64,000 nt of DNA from an uncultured Marinobacter sp. (GTDB lineage Bacteria > Pseudomonadota > Gammaproteobacteria > Pseudomonadales > Oleiphilaceae). Made by a program: the position numbers and the translations under genes. Below, in pieces: positions 18,322 to 28,384 of the stretch. Position 1 is the stretch's first letter. Every line of letters starts with the position of its first letter. The DNA lies in NCBI RefSeq assembly GCF_946886895.1, contig NZ_CAMPJO010000010.1:43186-107185 (forward strand), given 5' to 3'. Under the pieces are notes generated by a model. The model saw only the letters and a program-made list of their open reading frames with translations. It was not told where the DNA came from and did not search any database.

Positions 18322-19257
18322 TCAGTTGACCAGCGATTCGGCGATGCGCTCGGCGGTACCGAGTGCGGCGGAGGTCATGATGTCCAGGTTGCCGGCGTAG
18401 GCCGGCAGGTAATGGGCGGCGCCCTCCACTTCCAGGAAGATAGAGGTCTTCAGGCCGCTGAAGCGGCCCAGGCCCGGGACGTTCATGGGCTGGTCTTCCG
18501 GAATCACATCAAACTGCACCTTCTGCTTCAGACGATAGCCCGGTACGTAGCTGTTGACGGCCTTGACCATTTCTTCCACGGAGGCTTCCACTTCCGCCTG
18601 GTCGGCGGCATCGGAGAGCACGTAGACCGTGTCCCGCATCAGCAGGGGCGGCTCGGCCGGATTCAGGATGATGATGGCCTTGCCCTTTTGGGCGCCGCCC
18701 ACCACTTCAATGGCCTTGGCCGTGGTTTCGGTGAACTCGTCGATGTTGGCGCGGGTGCCGGGGCCGGCGGACTTCGAAGAAATCGAGGCGACGATTTCGG
18801 CGTAGTGGGCCTTGGCCACGCGGGACACGGCCGCCACCATGGGAATCGTCGCCTGGCCACCGCAGGTGACCATGTTGACGTTGCCTTCCGCCAGGTTCTG
18901 CTCCAGGTTGACCACCGGCACGCAGTAGGGGCCGATGGCGGCCGGCGTCAGGTCCACCATGCGAATGTCCGGCTTGTGCGCGCGCAGGAACTTGTCGTTC
19001 TGTACGTGAGCGCCGGCGGAGGTGGCATCGAACACGATGTCGATGTCGGCGAATTCCGGCATCTTCACCAGGCCGTGCACACCCTCGTGGGTCGTGGCCA
19101 CGCCCATGCGTTGGGCGCGGGCCAGACCGTCGGATTCCGGGTCAATGCCCACCACCACACCCATTTCAATATGCCTGCCATTGCGCAGGATCTTGATCAT
19201 CAGGTCGGTACCGATGTTGCCCGAGCCAATGATCGCTGCTTTGATTTTCTTGCTCAT
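18322..19257 (-). CDS. dmpF: Acetaldehyde dehydrogenase (acylating)
   Basis: 311 aa, NAD-dependent, converts acetaldehyde plus CoA to acetyl-CoA. N-terminal Rossmann motif [12 protein letters not shown] (about 10-21), the catalytic cysteine in [11 protein letters not shown] (about residue 131), and length match DmpF/BphJ/MhpF. Partner of DmpG, whose gene follows directly. Confidence 0.95.
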   Translation of the reverse strand: MSKKIKAAIIGSGNIGTDLMIKILRNGRHIEMGVVVGIDPESDGLARAQRMGVATTHEGVHGLVKMPEFADIDIVFDATSAGAHVQNDKFLRAHKPDIRMVDLTPAAIGPYCVPVVNLEQNLAEGNVNMVTCGGQATIPMVAAVSRVAKAHYAEIVASISSKSAGPGTRANIDEFTETTAKAIEVVGGAQKGKAIIILNPAEPPLLMRDTVYVLSDAADQAEVEASVEEMVKAVNSYVPGYRLKQKVQFDVIPEDQPMNVPGLGRFSGLKTSIFLEVEGAAHYLPAYAGNLDIMTSAALGTAERIAESLVN

Positions 19258-19283
19258 AGCCTGTTCCTCATCATTCTTGCCGG

Positions 19284-20069
19284 TCAGGCAAAGCGCACCG
19301 AAGCACTGCCAACGCCACCTATATCAACCCGCATGTAATCGCCGGCCTTGACCGGCTCCAGCGGTACCAGCGAGCCGGACAGGATCACTTCGCCCGCCTT
19401 CAGGGAAATCCCGAACTCGCCCAGGGTATTGGCTAGCCAGGTGACACAGTTCACCGGTGACCCAAGAGCTGCCGCACCAGCGCCGGCACTTAGCACACTG
19501 CCGTTCTTTTCCACCACCATGCCACAGGTCACCAGGTCCACCTTACGAGGGGACACAGCCTGGTCACCCAACACAAACAGGCCGCAGGAAGCGTTGTCGG
19601 CAATGGTGTCCTGAATGGCGATCTTCCAGTCACGAATGCGGGAATCGACGATCTCGAAACACGGCATCACACATTCGGTGGCCGCCAGTACGTCGGCATT
19701 AGTCACGCCCGGGCCGGTCAGGTCTTTTTTCAGAATGAAGGCAATTTCGCCTTCGGCCCGCGGTGCAATCAATCTGTCGCTGATGCGCACGGTTTCGCCG
19801 CTGTTGAACACCATGTCGTCGGTGAGATAACCGAAATCCGGCTGGTGAACATTAAGCATGTTCTGAACGGCCTTGCTGGTAACGCCGATTTTCTTGCCAA
19901 TGACCGAGGCACCATCCGCCAGACGGCGCTCCAGCATGCGCAGGGAAATGTGGTAGGCATCATCAATACTGATGTCTTCACCACGGCTTGTCAGCGGTTC
20001 TACCGCCTCCCGACTCAACATGGCCTGGTAGAGCTCGTCGCCCAGCGCCTGAATTCGTGTCTGTTCCAT
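19284..20069 (-). CDS. dmpE: 2-oxopent-4-enoate hydratase
   Basis: 261 aa, metal-dependent hydratase adding water to 2-hydroxypenta-2,4-dienoate to give 4-hydroxy-2-oxovalerate. Family marks: [22 protein letters not shown] (metal-binding glutamates), [21 protein letters not shown]. Its start shares one base with the dmpD stop, so the two are translationally coupled. Confidence 0.93.
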   Translation of the reverse strand: MEQTRIQALGDELYQAMLSREAVEPLTSRGEDISIDDAYHISLRMLERRLADGASVIGKKIGVTSKAVQNMLNVHQPDFGYLTDDMVFNSGETVRISDRLIAPRAEGEIAFILKKDLTGPGVTNADVLAATECVMPCFEIVDSRIRDWKIAIQDTIADNASCGLFVLGDQAVSPRKVDLVTCGMVVEKNGSVLSAGAGAAALGSPVNCVTWLANTLGEFGISLKAGEVILSGSLVPLEPVKAGDYMRVDIGGVGSASVRFA

Positions 20070-20944
20070 TACTGTGCTCCTGCAGCCGCTTGATCGGCCT
20101 CGGTCAGAAAGTCGTTAACCAGCCGGGCAAACCGGTCGGCGTGTTCAATCTGGGTCCAGTGTCCGCAACGGCCGAACACGTGCAACTGAGCCCGGTCAAT
20201 CAGTTCCGCCAGCTTCAGGGACGCTTCCAGTGGAATCACTTCGTCTTCGCGGCCGTGCAGGATCAGGGCCTCATGGGGCAATGCCCGGATGTCATCCTCG
20301 TTACTGGCCAGGTCGTCTACCCAGCGCTGGCGCGGTGCCGGGAACATCGCCGCAAAGGATTCCTGGAAACCGGGACGAATACTGGCCTGATAGCGCATTT
20401 CTGCCAGCTCTTCCGTCAGCAGGCCCTTATTGAAGGCAAACACATCCATCAACCGGCGCATGGCATCCAGTGAAGGTTTATAACCCCAGACTTCATCCAG
20501 GCCTTTGGTGATCGGGAATTTCACACCCACCGATCCCATCAACACCAGCCGGCGAACCCGTTGCGGGTGTTCGATGGCCAGCGCCAGGGCCAGTCCACCA
20601 CCGAAGGAATTCCCCACCAGGTCAACCTGCTCCAGCCCCAGTTCGTCCAGAACGCCGACAGCATGCTTCACCCAGCGCTCCCGGTTGTATATCTGGTCTT
20701 CGGGACGTTCGCTGTAACCGAATCCGAGCATGTCCGGCGCTACTACGCGACGGTGCTTGGCCAGTTCCGGAATCACCAGCCGCCAGTTGGCCCAGGCAGT
20801 CACTCCGGGCCCGGAGCCGTGGATCATCATCAGCGGGAAACCGCCCTCACCCTGGTCATGCAGGTTGGTCCGGTAGCCGGCAGCGGTAATCTCGCGCCCG
20901 ATTTCCGGGCTTTCTATTGCCGTGTTTTCTTGGGTGGCATTCAT
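20069..20944 (-). CDS. dmpD: 2-hydroxymuconic semialdehyde hydrolase
   Basis: 291-aa alpha/beta hydrolase cleaving the C-C bond of 2-hydroxymuconic semialdehyde to formate and 2-oxopent-4-enoate (and of methyl-ring products). Oxyanion segment IHGSGPGVTAWANWR (about 41-55), nucleophile elbow GNSFGGGLAL (Ser near 113), Asp in LHGREDEVIP and His in CGHWTQIEH. It provides the hydrolytic branch parallel to dmpC-I-H. Confidence 0.94.
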   Translation of the reverse strand: MNATQENTAIESPEIGREITAAGYRTNLHDQGEGGFPLMMIHGSGPGVTAWANWRLVIPELAKHRRVVAPDMLGFGYSERPEDQIYNRERWVKHAVGVLDELGLEQVDLVGNSFGGGLALALAIEHPQRVRRLVLMGSVGVKFPITKGLDEVWGYKPSLDAMRRLMDVFAFNKGLLTEELAEMRYQASIRPGFQESFAAMFPAPRQRWVDDLASNEDDIRALPHEALILHGREDEVIPLEASLKLAELIDRAQLHVFGRCGHWTQIEHADRFARLVNDFLTEADQAAAGAQ

Positions 20945-20951
20945 GGCTACC

Positions 20952-22412
20952 TCACAATTTCACGCAGATATTTTTCATTTCGGTGTAGAACTCCAGGGAG
21001 TGCACACCACCCTCGCGGCCAACACCGGACTGCTTGCTGCCACCAAACGGTGTGCGCAGATCCCGCAGGAACCAGCTGTTGACCCAGATAATCCCTGCCT
21101 CGATCTGACCGGCAACACGATGGGCACGCGTGATGTTTTCGCTCCAGATTGCGGAGGCAAGACCGTAAGGCAGACTGTTGGCCAACTCGATAGCCTCTTC
21201 TTCCGTGTCGAACGGACGCAGATGGACGCAGGGGCCGAAGATCTCATCGGTAATCACCGCCGAGTCATCCGGCAGATCGGTCCAGATCGTGGGCTGTACC
21301 CAGGCGCCGCCCGCGAGCTCTGCCGGCATGTCCGGCACACCGCCACCGGTAACCACGGTGGCACCGTCATCCACGGCTTTCTGATAGTAGGAAAGAACCT
21401 TTTCACGGTGTTTAAGGCTGACCAGCGGCCCCAGGTTCGCTTCCGCATCATCCGGCGGGCCAATTTTCAGGCCTTCCGCCGCTTCTTTCAGGCGGCCGAC
21501 AAACTCGTCGAAGATGGAACGCTCCACGTAGACCCGCTCGGTGCCCAGGCAGACCTGGCCACAGTTGGCGAAGGCCGAGCGCATGGTGCCTTCGATGGCC
21601 TTGTCCATGTCACAGTCGGCGAACACCAGGCCGGCGTTCTTGCCGCCCAGTTCCAGGGAGATATCCCGGATGCCCTTCGCGGCGGCTTTCATAATGACTT
21701 CGCCGGTGCCGGTTTCGCCGGTGAAGGTGAAGCCATCCACCAGCGGATGCTCGGTCAGAAAGGCGCCAGCGGAATCTCCGCCGAAACCGTGAATCACATT
21801 GAACACTCCGTCCGGTACACCGGCGTCTTTCATCACCTCGCCCAACAGGGCGGTGGTGGTCGGCGTTTCCTCTGAAGGCTTGACCACCACGGTGTTGCCA
21901 CAGGCCAGGGCGGGGCCGACTTTCCAGGTCATCAGCAGCAGGGGCAGGTTCCAGGGGCTGATCACGCCAATCACGCCTTTGGGGCGACGCACAGCGTAGT
22001 TCAGCGCACCGGTGCCATCCGGTGTGGGCATTTCAAAGGATTCCGTGGGCACGTTCTTGATCATGTCCGCAAAAACCTTGAAGTTGGCTGCCCCCCGGGG
22101 AATGTCGATATGGCTCGCCATGGATTTCGGCTTGCCGGTATCGAGGCATTCCGCTTCCAGGAACTCGTCGAACCGGGCGTTAATGCCGTCTGCCACCTTG
22201 TGCAGGATGCTGGTGCGTTCGTCCAGGGTCATTTTTCCCCAGGGGCCACGCAGGGCAGCTTTCGCGGCCTTCACTGCGGCATCCACCTCTTCCCGGCCAG
22301 CTTCGTGAACCTTGCTGATCACCTTGCCGTTTGCCGGGTTGATGTTGTCGAACAGTTTGCCGCCAGCGGAACCAACGTACTGCCCGTTGATGTAGTGTTT
22401 GATATCTTTCAT
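20952..22412 (-). CDS. dmpC: 2-hydroxymuconic semialdehyde dehydrogenase
   Basis: 486-aa NAD-dependent aldehyde dehydrogenase oxidising 2-hydroxymuconic semialdehyde to 2-hydroxymuconate, entry to the oxalocrotonate branch. Visible: ISPWNLPLLLMTWK, FTGETGTGEVI, ELGGKNAGLVFADCD (general-base Glu), and FANCGQVCLGTERVYVE with the catalytic Cys. Full length for the DmpC/XylG family. Confidence 0.95.
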   Translation of the reverse strand: MKDIKHYINGQYVGSAGGKLFDNINPANGKVISKVHEAGREEVDAAVKAAKAALRGPWGKMTLDERTSILHKVADGINARFDEFLEAECLDTGKPKSMASHIDIPRGAANFKVFADMIKNVPTESFEMPTPDGTGALNYAVRRPKGVIGVISPWNLPLLLMTWKVGPALACGNTVVVKPSEETPTTTALLGEVMKDAGVPDGVFNVIHGFGGDSAGAFLTEHPLVDGFTFTGETGTGEVIMKAAAKGIRDISLELGGKNAGLVFADCDMDKAIEGTMRSAFANCGQVCLGTERVYVERSIFDEFVGRLKEAAEGLKIGPPDDAEANLGPLVSLKHREKVLSYYQKAVDDGATVVTGGGVPDMPAELAGGAWVQPTIWTDLPDDSAVITDEIFGPCVHLRPFDTEEEAIELANSLPYGLASAIWSENITRAHRVAGQIEAGIIWVNSWFLRDLRTPFGGSKQSGVGREGGVHSLEFYTEMKNICVKL

Positions 22413-22443
22413 TGCTGCTATGTCCTGTTGAGCTGGTAAATGG

Positions 22444-23367
22444 TCAGGTCAATACCGTCAGGAACCGTTCGTTCAGTACCCGGTCGTGATAGAAGATGGC
22501 CTTACCAAGTTGCTCGGCCTGCCAGGTCACCGGCTTGTGGTCCGGGTAGATGTAGTCGCCACCACAAAACACTTCGTTGCGGTTGCCGGACGGATCGAAA
22601 AAGTAGATGGTCTTGCCATGGGTCAGGCCATGACGGGTCGGACCGATATCGATGGAGGTATCGGTCATGGATATCAGGTCCGCGGCGCGCAGAACGTCTT
22701 CCCAGGTCTCCAGGAAAAAAGAGGCGTGGTGGAACTTGCCTGGCTCTGCATGGTGAATGAACGCGATATCGTGCTCTTTCATGGACACGGTCAGGAACTG
22801 GGCAATGCGAGTGCCGTCATCCGCCAGAACCTGTTCCGCTAGATGGAAGCCCAATACATTGACGAAAATGTCGTAGGTGGCCGCAAGCTCGGGGCCGTAG
22901 AACAGGCAGTGGTCAAAACGAACCGCCTTCATGCCAGTCAAACCGCGGGGCCAGGCTTCCGGATTGACATTGTTGATACCCCATTTGCCGGTGTACAGCT
23001 TGTCGGCGTATAACTCAAAGGCGTGGCCGGAAGGCACCGTAAAACGAACCCGGCGACCACAATCTTTCAGTTCACCTTCAGGGACCTGTTCCACATCCAC
23101 ACCGAACTCCACCAGATCCTTCTCGAGCTGAATCAGAGCAGCTTCATCAACCACCTTGAAGCCCATAAAATCACAACCTGGCTCAGCAGCCTCGCGCAGA
23201 ACCACGGAGAACTTGTCCACTTCCGTCCAGGCCTTCAGATAGACCCGGCCCTGGTCATCACGGTCGGTTTCAATCAGACCCATCAGGTCTGTGTAGTGTT
23301 TGACGGCCTCTTCCAGATCGAGAACCCGGATCTGGACGTGGCCGGGACGCATTACACCTTTTTTCAT
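22444..23367 (-). CDS. dmpB: Catechol 2,3-dioxygenase
   Basis: 307-aa extradiol ring-cleavage enzyme turning catechol into 2-hydroxymuconic semialdehyde with O2. Two vicinal-oxygen-chelate domains; iron ligands are read as His in [11 protein letters not shown], His in GKFHHASFF and Glu in NRNEVFCGG. Start [15 protein letters not shown] at 23367 is the family N-terminus; a longer frame to 23436 overlaps the ferredoxin gene and is rejected. An AACAACAA motif precedes the start. The upstream ferredoxin dmpQ reactivates this iron centre. Confidence 0.95.
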   Translation of the reverse strand: MKKGVMRPGHVQIRVLDLEEAVKHYTDLMGLIETDRDDQGRVYLKAWTEVDKFSVVLREAAEPGCDFMGFKVVDEAALIQLEKDLVEFGVDVEQVPEGELKDCGRRVRFTVPSGHAFELYADKLYTGKWGINNVNPEAWPRGLTGMKAVRFDHCLFYGPELAATYDIFVNVLGFHLAEQVLADDGTRIAQFLTVSMKEHDIAFIHHAEPGKFHHASFFLETWEDVLRAADLISMTDTSIDIGPTRHGLTHGKTIYFFDPSGNRNEVFCGGDYIYPDHKPVTWQAEQLGKAIFYHDRVLNERFLTVLT

Positions 23368-23372
23368 GACAG

Positions 23373-23708
23373 TTACCTCATCGATTTTGTTGTTGTCTGC
23401 TTGTTTGCCAGGCCCGCCGCCGGTTGCGGCAGGCATTCAATGATCAAATCAGTCAGCGGATAGATGCGGCAGGCCAGAACCTCCCCCTGCTCAACGGCCT
23501 CGGGCGGTGCATGCGCTTTACTCATCTTGCCGCACTCAAACTCACCCTCTACCACCCTGATCTTGCAGTAGCCGCAGCCGCCGCCCCGGCAGCCAACAGG
23601 CACGCACTTCATTCCCCGCTGTTCCATGGCTTTAAGAACGCTTTGCCCTTCGCAACAGGTAAAGCTTTCTCCTGTTGTGCTATTGATAACCCGGAACCCC
23701 TCAGCCAC
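23373..23708 (-). CDS. dmpQ: Plant-type [2Fe-2S] ferredoxin, dioxygenase reactivation
   Basis: 111-aa chloroplast-type ferredoxin. Cysteine cluster [18 protein letters not shown] (about residues 35-52) and a later Cys in [11 protein letters not shown] hold the 2Fe-2S centre. DmpQ/XylT proteins reduce catechol 2,3-dioxygenase whose iron has been oxidised, especially by 4-methylcatechol. Located directly before dmpB. Confidence 0.92.
   Translation of the reverse strand: MAEGFRVINSTTGESFTCCEGQSVLKAMEQRGMKCVPVGCRGGGCGYCKIRVVEGEFECGKMSKAHAPPEAVEQGEVLACRIYPLTDLIIECLPQPAAGLANKQTTTKSMR
23387..23394 (-). promoter_or_regulatory. CA motif AACAACAA before dmpB
   Basis: Octamer on the coding (minus) strand ending 19 bases before the dmpB ATG, inside the 3' end of dmpQ. 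Candidate Hfq/Crc site controlling dioxygenase translation within the polycistronic mRNA. Confidence 0.5.
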
Positions 23709-23721
23709 AGCCCACCTCCGG

Positions 23722-24783
23722 TCAGATCTTTTTGAACAGGGCCGAACGCTGCGTCTCTTCCGCGCCGTCTGCCGCTGTCAGGAATTTCTCCATAAAGATG
23801 TCCCGCTCAAACAGCCGGCCCTGCATCAGTGCCGTGATCGCGGCATCGATCATGGGCGGTGGCCCACACAGATAGGCCTTATGCTCGGAGAAACGACCAC
23901 CGAAGTGCTCCCTGGCCGCATCGTGCACGTAGCCCCGGAAGCCCTGCCAACCACTACCGGCATCCGCCTGGCTCAACGCGGGCACATAAGTGAAATTGTC
24001 GTTGTCCCGGGCCAGACCTTCGAACCGCTCATGGTTGTATAGCTCCGCCAGATTGCGGGCGCCCTGGAACAGCGTGACCTGGCGATCATCGCCCTGCTCC
24101 AGGAGGTCCAGAATCATGGATTGCGGGCTTGAAAGCCCGGAGCCGCCGGCAATGAAGATCAGGTTGCCCGGCTGTGAACTGCGCACGAAAAACTGACCAT
24201 AGGGGCCGGACAGATGCAGCTCCTCACCGATTCTCAGCTCGTCATGGATGTAGGTCGTTGCAGCACCGCCCTCCACCAGGCGCACATGAAGCTCTACTTC
24301 ATCGGCCTTGCTAGGCGGATTGGCCAGGGAGAATGCTCTTGCGCCATCAACGCCAGGCAGTTCAATATTGATGTACTGCCCTGCCTGGAAGGTCATCGGG
24401 CGATCCAGTTTCAGATGGATACCCTTGATCGTCGGCGACAGTTCAACGATGTCGCTCACAGTTGCCCTGTAGTCCTCAACCGGATAACCCTCGAAATCGG
24501 GGTCTACATCGATATCGGCTTCGATAGTGACGTCGCTCTCAACGGTGGCGCAGCAGGCCAGTACCTTGCCCTCGTCCCGTTCGACATCCATTAGGGCGAA
24601 GGGTGAGGCATCGCCAATTTCAACATCACCTTCAAGAACCTGAACCTTGCAGGTGGCACAAGTGCCATGGCCACAGGCAAAAGGAAGCCAGACACCCTGC
24701 CGCAAGGCAGCCGCAAGAATGGTCTGGCCATCCTCGACATCAATCTGCTCGCCAATGGGTTCGATAGTAACGGTGTGAGTCAT
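23722..24783 (-). CDS. dmpP: Phenol hydroxylase reductase component
   Basis: 353 aa. N-terminal plant-type ferredoxin domain (CGHGTCATCKVQV near 37-49, later VLACCATVESD), then FAD domain (ARAFSLANPPS) and NAD domain (IFIAGGSGLSSPQSMI; AYLCGPPPMIDAA). It passes electrons from NADH through FAD and 2Fe-2S to the diiron hydroxylase DmpLNO. Last of the six hydroxylase component genes. Confidence 0.95.
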   Translation of the reverse strand: MTHTVTIEPIGEQIDVEDGQTILAAALRQGVWLPFACGHGTCATCKVQVLEGDVEIGDASPFALMDVERDEGKVLACCATVESDVTIEADIDVDPDFEGYPVEDYRATVSDIVELSPTIKGIHLKLDRPMTFQAGQYINIELPGVDGARAFSLANPPSKADEVELHVRLVEGGAATTYIHDELRIGEELHLSGPYGQFFVRSSQPGNLIFIAGGSGLSSPQSMILDLLEQGDDRQVTLFQGARNLAELYNHERFEGLARDNDNFTYVPALSQADAGSGWQGFRGYVHDAAREHFGGRFSEHKAYLCGPPPMIDAAITALMQGRLFERDIFMEKFLTAADGAEETQRSALFKKI

Positions 24784-24793
24784 GGCGCTATCC

Positions 24794-25153
24794 TCAGTAT
24801 CCGACGTTTGCCATACCGTCCAGGCCCGGAGTGGTCACTGTCAGCATGCTTTTATGGTCGATGCCTTGGTCTTCCAGGCTGACATCGGCATCCGGTGTAA
24901 AAGGCTCATCGTTCAGCAGCCATTGCGCATTGAGAAAGTCTGCTTTTCCTGAGTCCGGATGCGATGCAGTAGCTGGTTTGATGATGTCGTTTACCAGCGC
25001 GCGGAAGGTCGTGTCCGGCTTAACAAGCAGCGCAAACGGTGCGCAGAACATCAGATGATTCGGCCAGTAGACATACAACAGCTGCATGCCATGGAAATTC
25101 TCTACCTTGTCTTTTGGTTCGAACTTGTAGTCGTATAAAGCGTTAACACTCAT
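24794..25153 (-). CDS. dmpO: Phenol hydroxylase component DmpO
   Basis: 119 aa; small gamma-type subunit of the (DmpLNO)2 oxygenase. Start MSVNALYDYKFEP at 25153 follows an AAGGTG site; a GTG nine bases upstream is less likely. Length and C-terminal LTVTTPGLDGMANVGY match phenol hydroxylase subunit P4. An AACAACAA octamer touches its ribosome site. Confidence 0.92.
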   Translation of the reverse strand: MSVNALYDYKFEPKDKVENFHGMQLLYVYWPNHLMFCAPFALLVKPDTTFRALVNDIIKPATASHPDSGKADFLNAQWLLNDEPFTPDADVSLEDQGIDHKSMLTVTTPGLDGMANVGY

Positions 25154-25163
25154 GATGGTCACC

Positions 25164-25171
25164 TTGTTGTT
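25164..25171 (-). promoter_or_regulatory. CA motif AACAACAA before dmpO
   Basis: Octamer on the minus strand, 10 bases before the dmpO ATG and abutting the AGGTG ribosome site. Candidate Hfq/Crc binding site. Confidence 0.52.
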
Positions 25172-25225
25172 TTGTCGGATGAATCGCCCGGCGCCATCAG
25201 CGGCCGGACGGTTCCCGGATCAATG

Positions 25226-26761
25226 TCAAGCTGCGTCCTTGTCCTCGCCAGTCGGTTTTTGCCCTTTAATGGACTGCCAGCGTTTATGGTCCGGGGACCC
25301 GACATACTCGAAATTGTCCACGCCGACATCGATGTGGTAGTACTTCTGGACCACCGTCTCTACATCACCACCTTCACAGTTGCCCTGATAGATCTGGTGC
25401 ACCGGCAGCCAGGCCTGGATGTACTTCTCAGGTTCGTGCTGGAAAATCTCGCAGCAGGCTTCGGAGCAGAAGTGATAGCGCTCACCCTCGTACTTCACCT
25501 GGCGATGGCTGAGCTTGGTGGGCGCGCCCATTTCTGTGAACAGAGTCGGCACCTGGCACACCTGACACAGTTGCGGCAGTGTGTTGTTATAGAAACGACG
25601 ACCAGCGGCGGCTTCTTTCGCCAGGTACTCGTATCGTGGGCGGTAGTACTTGTCGAAAGTGTCCGGATACTTCTCGGACATCCAATCCATCTCTTCCTTT
25701 TCCGGAATCCAGGTATGGAAATTGGTGGCCTGGCTGTACTGGTAGAAAGTGGTCCACAGCTGGTGACTCAGGTGATGCTTGGCATCGTTGGCCACATCCT
25801 GATATTTCGGCGGGCGAATGCCGTAACGCTCCAGATCCTTGAACAGGGCACCACCGTTCTGTTCGTAATACACCTCCCAGGCTTCCGACCAGGACATGAC
25901 CTTGTTCGGCAGCATGTAGTCCATCATCATGCTCACCAGGCTCAGCAGGCGGAAACCGCGCCAGAACCACTTGTCGATCCAGCGTTGAACGATGGGCACG
26001 TTGTCTTCGTGCTGCTCCAGGATGAACTTGATCACCTCCAGACCCAGGGTCATGTGCCGTGCTTCGTCAGACTGGGCGGAGAAACCGAAGGTCACAGTTG
26101 CCATATCGCCGTTGTAGGCCGCCCCAGACATGAAGGGTACGAACAGCAGGTTGGTCAGCACGTACTCGAACGAGAAGGAAATCGCGGTCAGGAACTCGAA
26201 GGGGCCAGCGGTGCGGGCATCGTCAAAGAACGACTTGGGTACGGACAGGAACCACACCCGGTCGTGCATGTGCGCGGCATCATGCAGACCGTTGAAGTGC
26301 TTGTTGTAGTGGCTCATGGCGTGCTGCTGGGTCTGGGAATGACGCAGCTCATCAATGGCCTGCATCTGGCAGGCAACACGCGCTCCGGCACCGCTGAACT
26401 GACGACCCACCTTGGAGTAACCCTGGAAAGCCGCGTGTTCCAGCGGAGACACGCCGGTCAGGAACAGTTTCAGCGCGTTCACGTAACGGGCGTCTGAGAT
26501 GTTCTGATGGCCGTTATTCTGGGCAAAAGCATCAAAAATGGCGTACAGCTTTTTCTCTTTCTCCGCCTGATACTTCCAGTAAGAATCCATGGTCAGACGG
26601 AACGGATCTTCCCACTGGGACCAGTCAGTGATCTTGATGCCTTCAAAGTCCTCGTCCGGGAAAATGTCTTTCTTGTTCTGGTAAGTAGGCTCCCAGGCCA
26701 TATCGCGGGTCAGGTACTGATACTTGTCTTTGAGGTTCAATTTTTTGTTTTGAACAGCCAT
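25226..26761 (-). CDS. dmpN: Phenol hydroxylase large (alpha) subunit, diiron
   Basis: 511-aa catalytic subunit that hydroxylates phenol to catechol. The diiron site is read from PLEHAAF (Glu108), DELRH (Glu138, His141) and the second SDEARH pair. ATG 26761 gives the standard N-terminus MAVQNKKLNLKDKY. The frame to 26785 adds residues without a better ribosome site. The early codons contain AACAAAAA (minus strand, 26742-26749), another AAnAAnAA match. C-terminal CxxC-type segment (QVCQVPTLF, HFCSEACCEIFQ) matches the YHS-like zinc region of phenol hydroxylases. Confidence 0.96.
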   Translation of the reverse strand: MAVQNKKLNLKDKYQYLTRDMAWEPTYQNKKDIFPDEDFEGIKITDWSQWEDPFRLTMDSYWKYQAEKEKKLYAIFDAFAQNNGHQNISDARYVNALKLFLTGVSPLEHAAFQGYSKVGRQFSGAGARVACQMQAIDELRHSQTQQHAMSHYNKHFNGLHDAAHMHDRVWFLSVPKSFFDDARTAGPFEFLTAISFSFEYVLTNLLFVPFMSGAAYNGDMATVTFGFSAQSDEARHMTLGLEVIKFILEQHEDNVPIVQRWIDKWFWRGFRLLSLVSMMMDYMLPNKVMSWSEAWEVYYEQNGGALFKDLERYGIRPPKYQDVANDAKHHLSHQLWTTFYQYSQATNFHTWIPEKEEMDWMSEKYPDTFDKYYRPRYEYLAKEAAAGRRFYNNTLPQLCQVCQVPTLFTEMGAPTKLSHRQVKYEGERYHFCSEACCEIFQHEPEKYIQAWLPVHQIYQGNCEGGDVETVVQKYYHIDVGVDNFEYVGSPDHKRWQSIKGQKPTGEDKDAA

Positions 26762-26775
26762 GATGGTTCTCCTGA

Positions 26776-27045
26776 TTATTTCCATTCAAGAATGAAGTGG
26801 TCATCGTCTTCATCGACATTTCCGCCGATGCTGATGACATTTATGAGCATTTCCTGAACATCCCAATCGCGCCCCAGCTTTTCTTCCATGGTTTCCCGGT
26901 TCATCACCAGGCGCTTCTCGGCCTGGATCCGGATCATCGCAGGCTGGTGCTGCATTTCCGCATGAGGGTTATCGTCCATAACCGCTTCGGCGAGATAGCG
27001 AGAGTCGTCGTTGTCCTGAAACACAATAAATACAAGTTGGCTCAT
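26776..27045 (-). CDS. dmpM: Phenol hydroxylase regulatory (effector) protein
   Basis: 89-aa coupling protein lacking cofactors; binds the hydroxylase to tune substrate access and electron use, like MmoB. N-terminal LVFIVFQDND and central IRIQAEKRLVMNRE match DmpM. Overlaps the dmpL stop by 4 bases. Confidence 0.93.
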   Translation of the reverse strand: MSQLVFIVFQDNDDSRYLAEAVMDDNPHAEMQHQPAMIRIQAEKRLVMNRETMEEKLGRDWDVQEMLINVISIGGNVDEDDDHFILEWK

Positions 27046-28043
27046 GCTGAGACTCCCTGGCTCTGCAGTCCGAATTTCTTCAGGCGGGTAGAAAGCTCTG
27101 CCCGGGCCTCATCCAATGCTTCAACACCAACGGATGCTTCTGCCAGCGGCTTGAGTGCGTTGTAGGCCTGCGGCTCCCACTGATCGATCCAGGTCTGGAG
27201 CAGCTCGCGGTTGGTCTCACTCTCACCGGCTACCGCCTTGATCATGGCGTTGGTCCAGCGCAGGGATTCCTTGTACCAGTCACGCATGAATTCGGTGAGC
27301 ATGGACACATCCTCGGCACCCTGACTTTCAAACCAGGCATCCATCTTGTGATACACGAGTGGGCACATGAGGCCGTCGATCAGAACGTTCTGAACAAGCG
27401 TCAGCTCAAACCAGTCATCAACCACCAGGGTGTCTTCCACCAGCTTGCGCATGGGCTGCCAGAGTTCGTCGTCCATCCAGTAACTTTTGGACTCATCCAG
27501 AGACTTACCGGTGCTACCGTCGATCATCAGGGCAATACGGGACAGATACTGGCCAATGCCCAGGCGATCCATTGCGGTGTAGATATGCATCTGTGAAACG
27601 GTGGTGGCTACCGCGTCACCAGCAATCTTGCTGTTGTTCATGTTGGCGCCCAGCTCAACATGGCGCATGGGCACCAACAGGCGCACCAGTTGCTTCTGGG
27701 TTTCTTCCGGCAGGCGGGTCAGCAGGTTGCGCTTGTCGCAAAAACCGAAGCTGGTCTCGGCTGCTTCCTGCATTTTTGCCCGGTTGCCCACATAGGCGCC
27801 GTAATAGAACTGGCGTGGATCAGAAACCGCATACCAGTCCTCCATGCGAATGGCGGTGCGCCGATCGTCGTTGAGTTCGTATCTGGAGTCCCACTGGGGG
27901 CGATAATGAAAGTTGGTTTTAGCTTCCAGGTCGTAACTCGCCTCCTGATAGCGCGACGCCGGCTTATCGCCAAAACGACGGGCAATATGGCTGTAGGTGT
28001 TGCGAATTGGCTCCACCGAGGTGGTTTTGATTTCAATGCTCAT
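27042..28043 (-). CDS. dmpL: Phenol hydroxylase beta subunit
   Basis: 333 aa, structural homologue of DmpN without diiron ligands; forms the oxygenase core with DmpN and DmpO. Family segments: YSHIARRFGDKPASRYQE, LGANMNNSKIAGDAVAT. The CA motif AACAACAA precedes its start by 15 bases. Confidence 0.94.
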   Translation of the reverse strand: MSIEIKTTSVEPIRNTYSHIARRFGDKPASRYQEASYDLEAKTNFHYRPQWDSRYELNDDRRTAIRMEDWYAVSDPRQFYYGAYVGNRAKMQEAAETSFGFCDKRNLLTRLPEETQKQLVRLLVPMRHVELGANMNNSKIAGDAVATTVSQMHIYTAMDRLGIGQYLSRIALMIDGSTGKSLDESKSYWMDDELWQPMRKLVEDTLVVDDWFELTLVQNVLIDGLMCPLVYHKMDAWFESQGAEDVSMLTEFMRDWYKESLRWTNAMIKAVAGESETNRELLQTWIDQWEPQAYNALKPLAEASVGVEALDEARAELSTRLKKFGLQSQGVSA

Positions 28044-28057
28044 ATCAACTTACCGTC

Positions 28058-28065
28058 TTGTTGTT
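28058..28065 (-). promoter_or_regulatory. CA motif AACAACAA before dmpL
   Basis: Octamer on the minus strand in the short dmpK-dmpL gap, 14 bases from the dmpL start. Candidate Hfq/Crc site near the beginning of the dmp mRNA. Confidence 0.55.
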
Positions 28066-28092
28066 GTGAGTGAATAACCCAATGGGTGATGT

Positions 28093-28344
28093 CTAGCGGT
28101 GGCCTTTCTCACCAAAACGCCACTTGACTATGTCGGCATCAATATCGCGGATCATCTCGGAGTCCATGTGGATCACCTTGTTGTGCTCACAGAAAATTCT
28201 GAACGCTTCCCAGGGAAGCACGAGCTCAACAAACAGTTCGGGATGGCCGATGGCAAAGTCGAACTCCACGAACCGGTCTTCCGGTCCACTACGCACCCGG
28301 ATGTACCGGGGCATTTCGTCGAAACTGTTTTCAGGTTCAGTCAT
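28093..28344 (-). CDS. dmpK: Phenol hydroxylase assembly component
   Basis: 83 aa. DmpK-type proteins are needed for assembly of the active hydroxylase (iron insertion) but not for catalysis. Central RVRSGPEDRFVEFDFAIGHPELFVELV and IVKWRFGEKG match the family. ATG 28344 preferred over GTG 28353. First gene of the operon, about 30 bases after the predicted sigma-54 start site. Confidence 0.92.
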   Translation of the reverse strand: MTEPENSFDEMPRYIRVRSGPEDRFVEFDFAIGHPELFVELVLPWEAFRIFCEHNKVIHMDSEMIRDIDADIVKWRFGEKGHR

Positions 28345-28384
28345 TGTTGACACCGCTGTGTTTGTTATCGGTTACCCGGGTGCC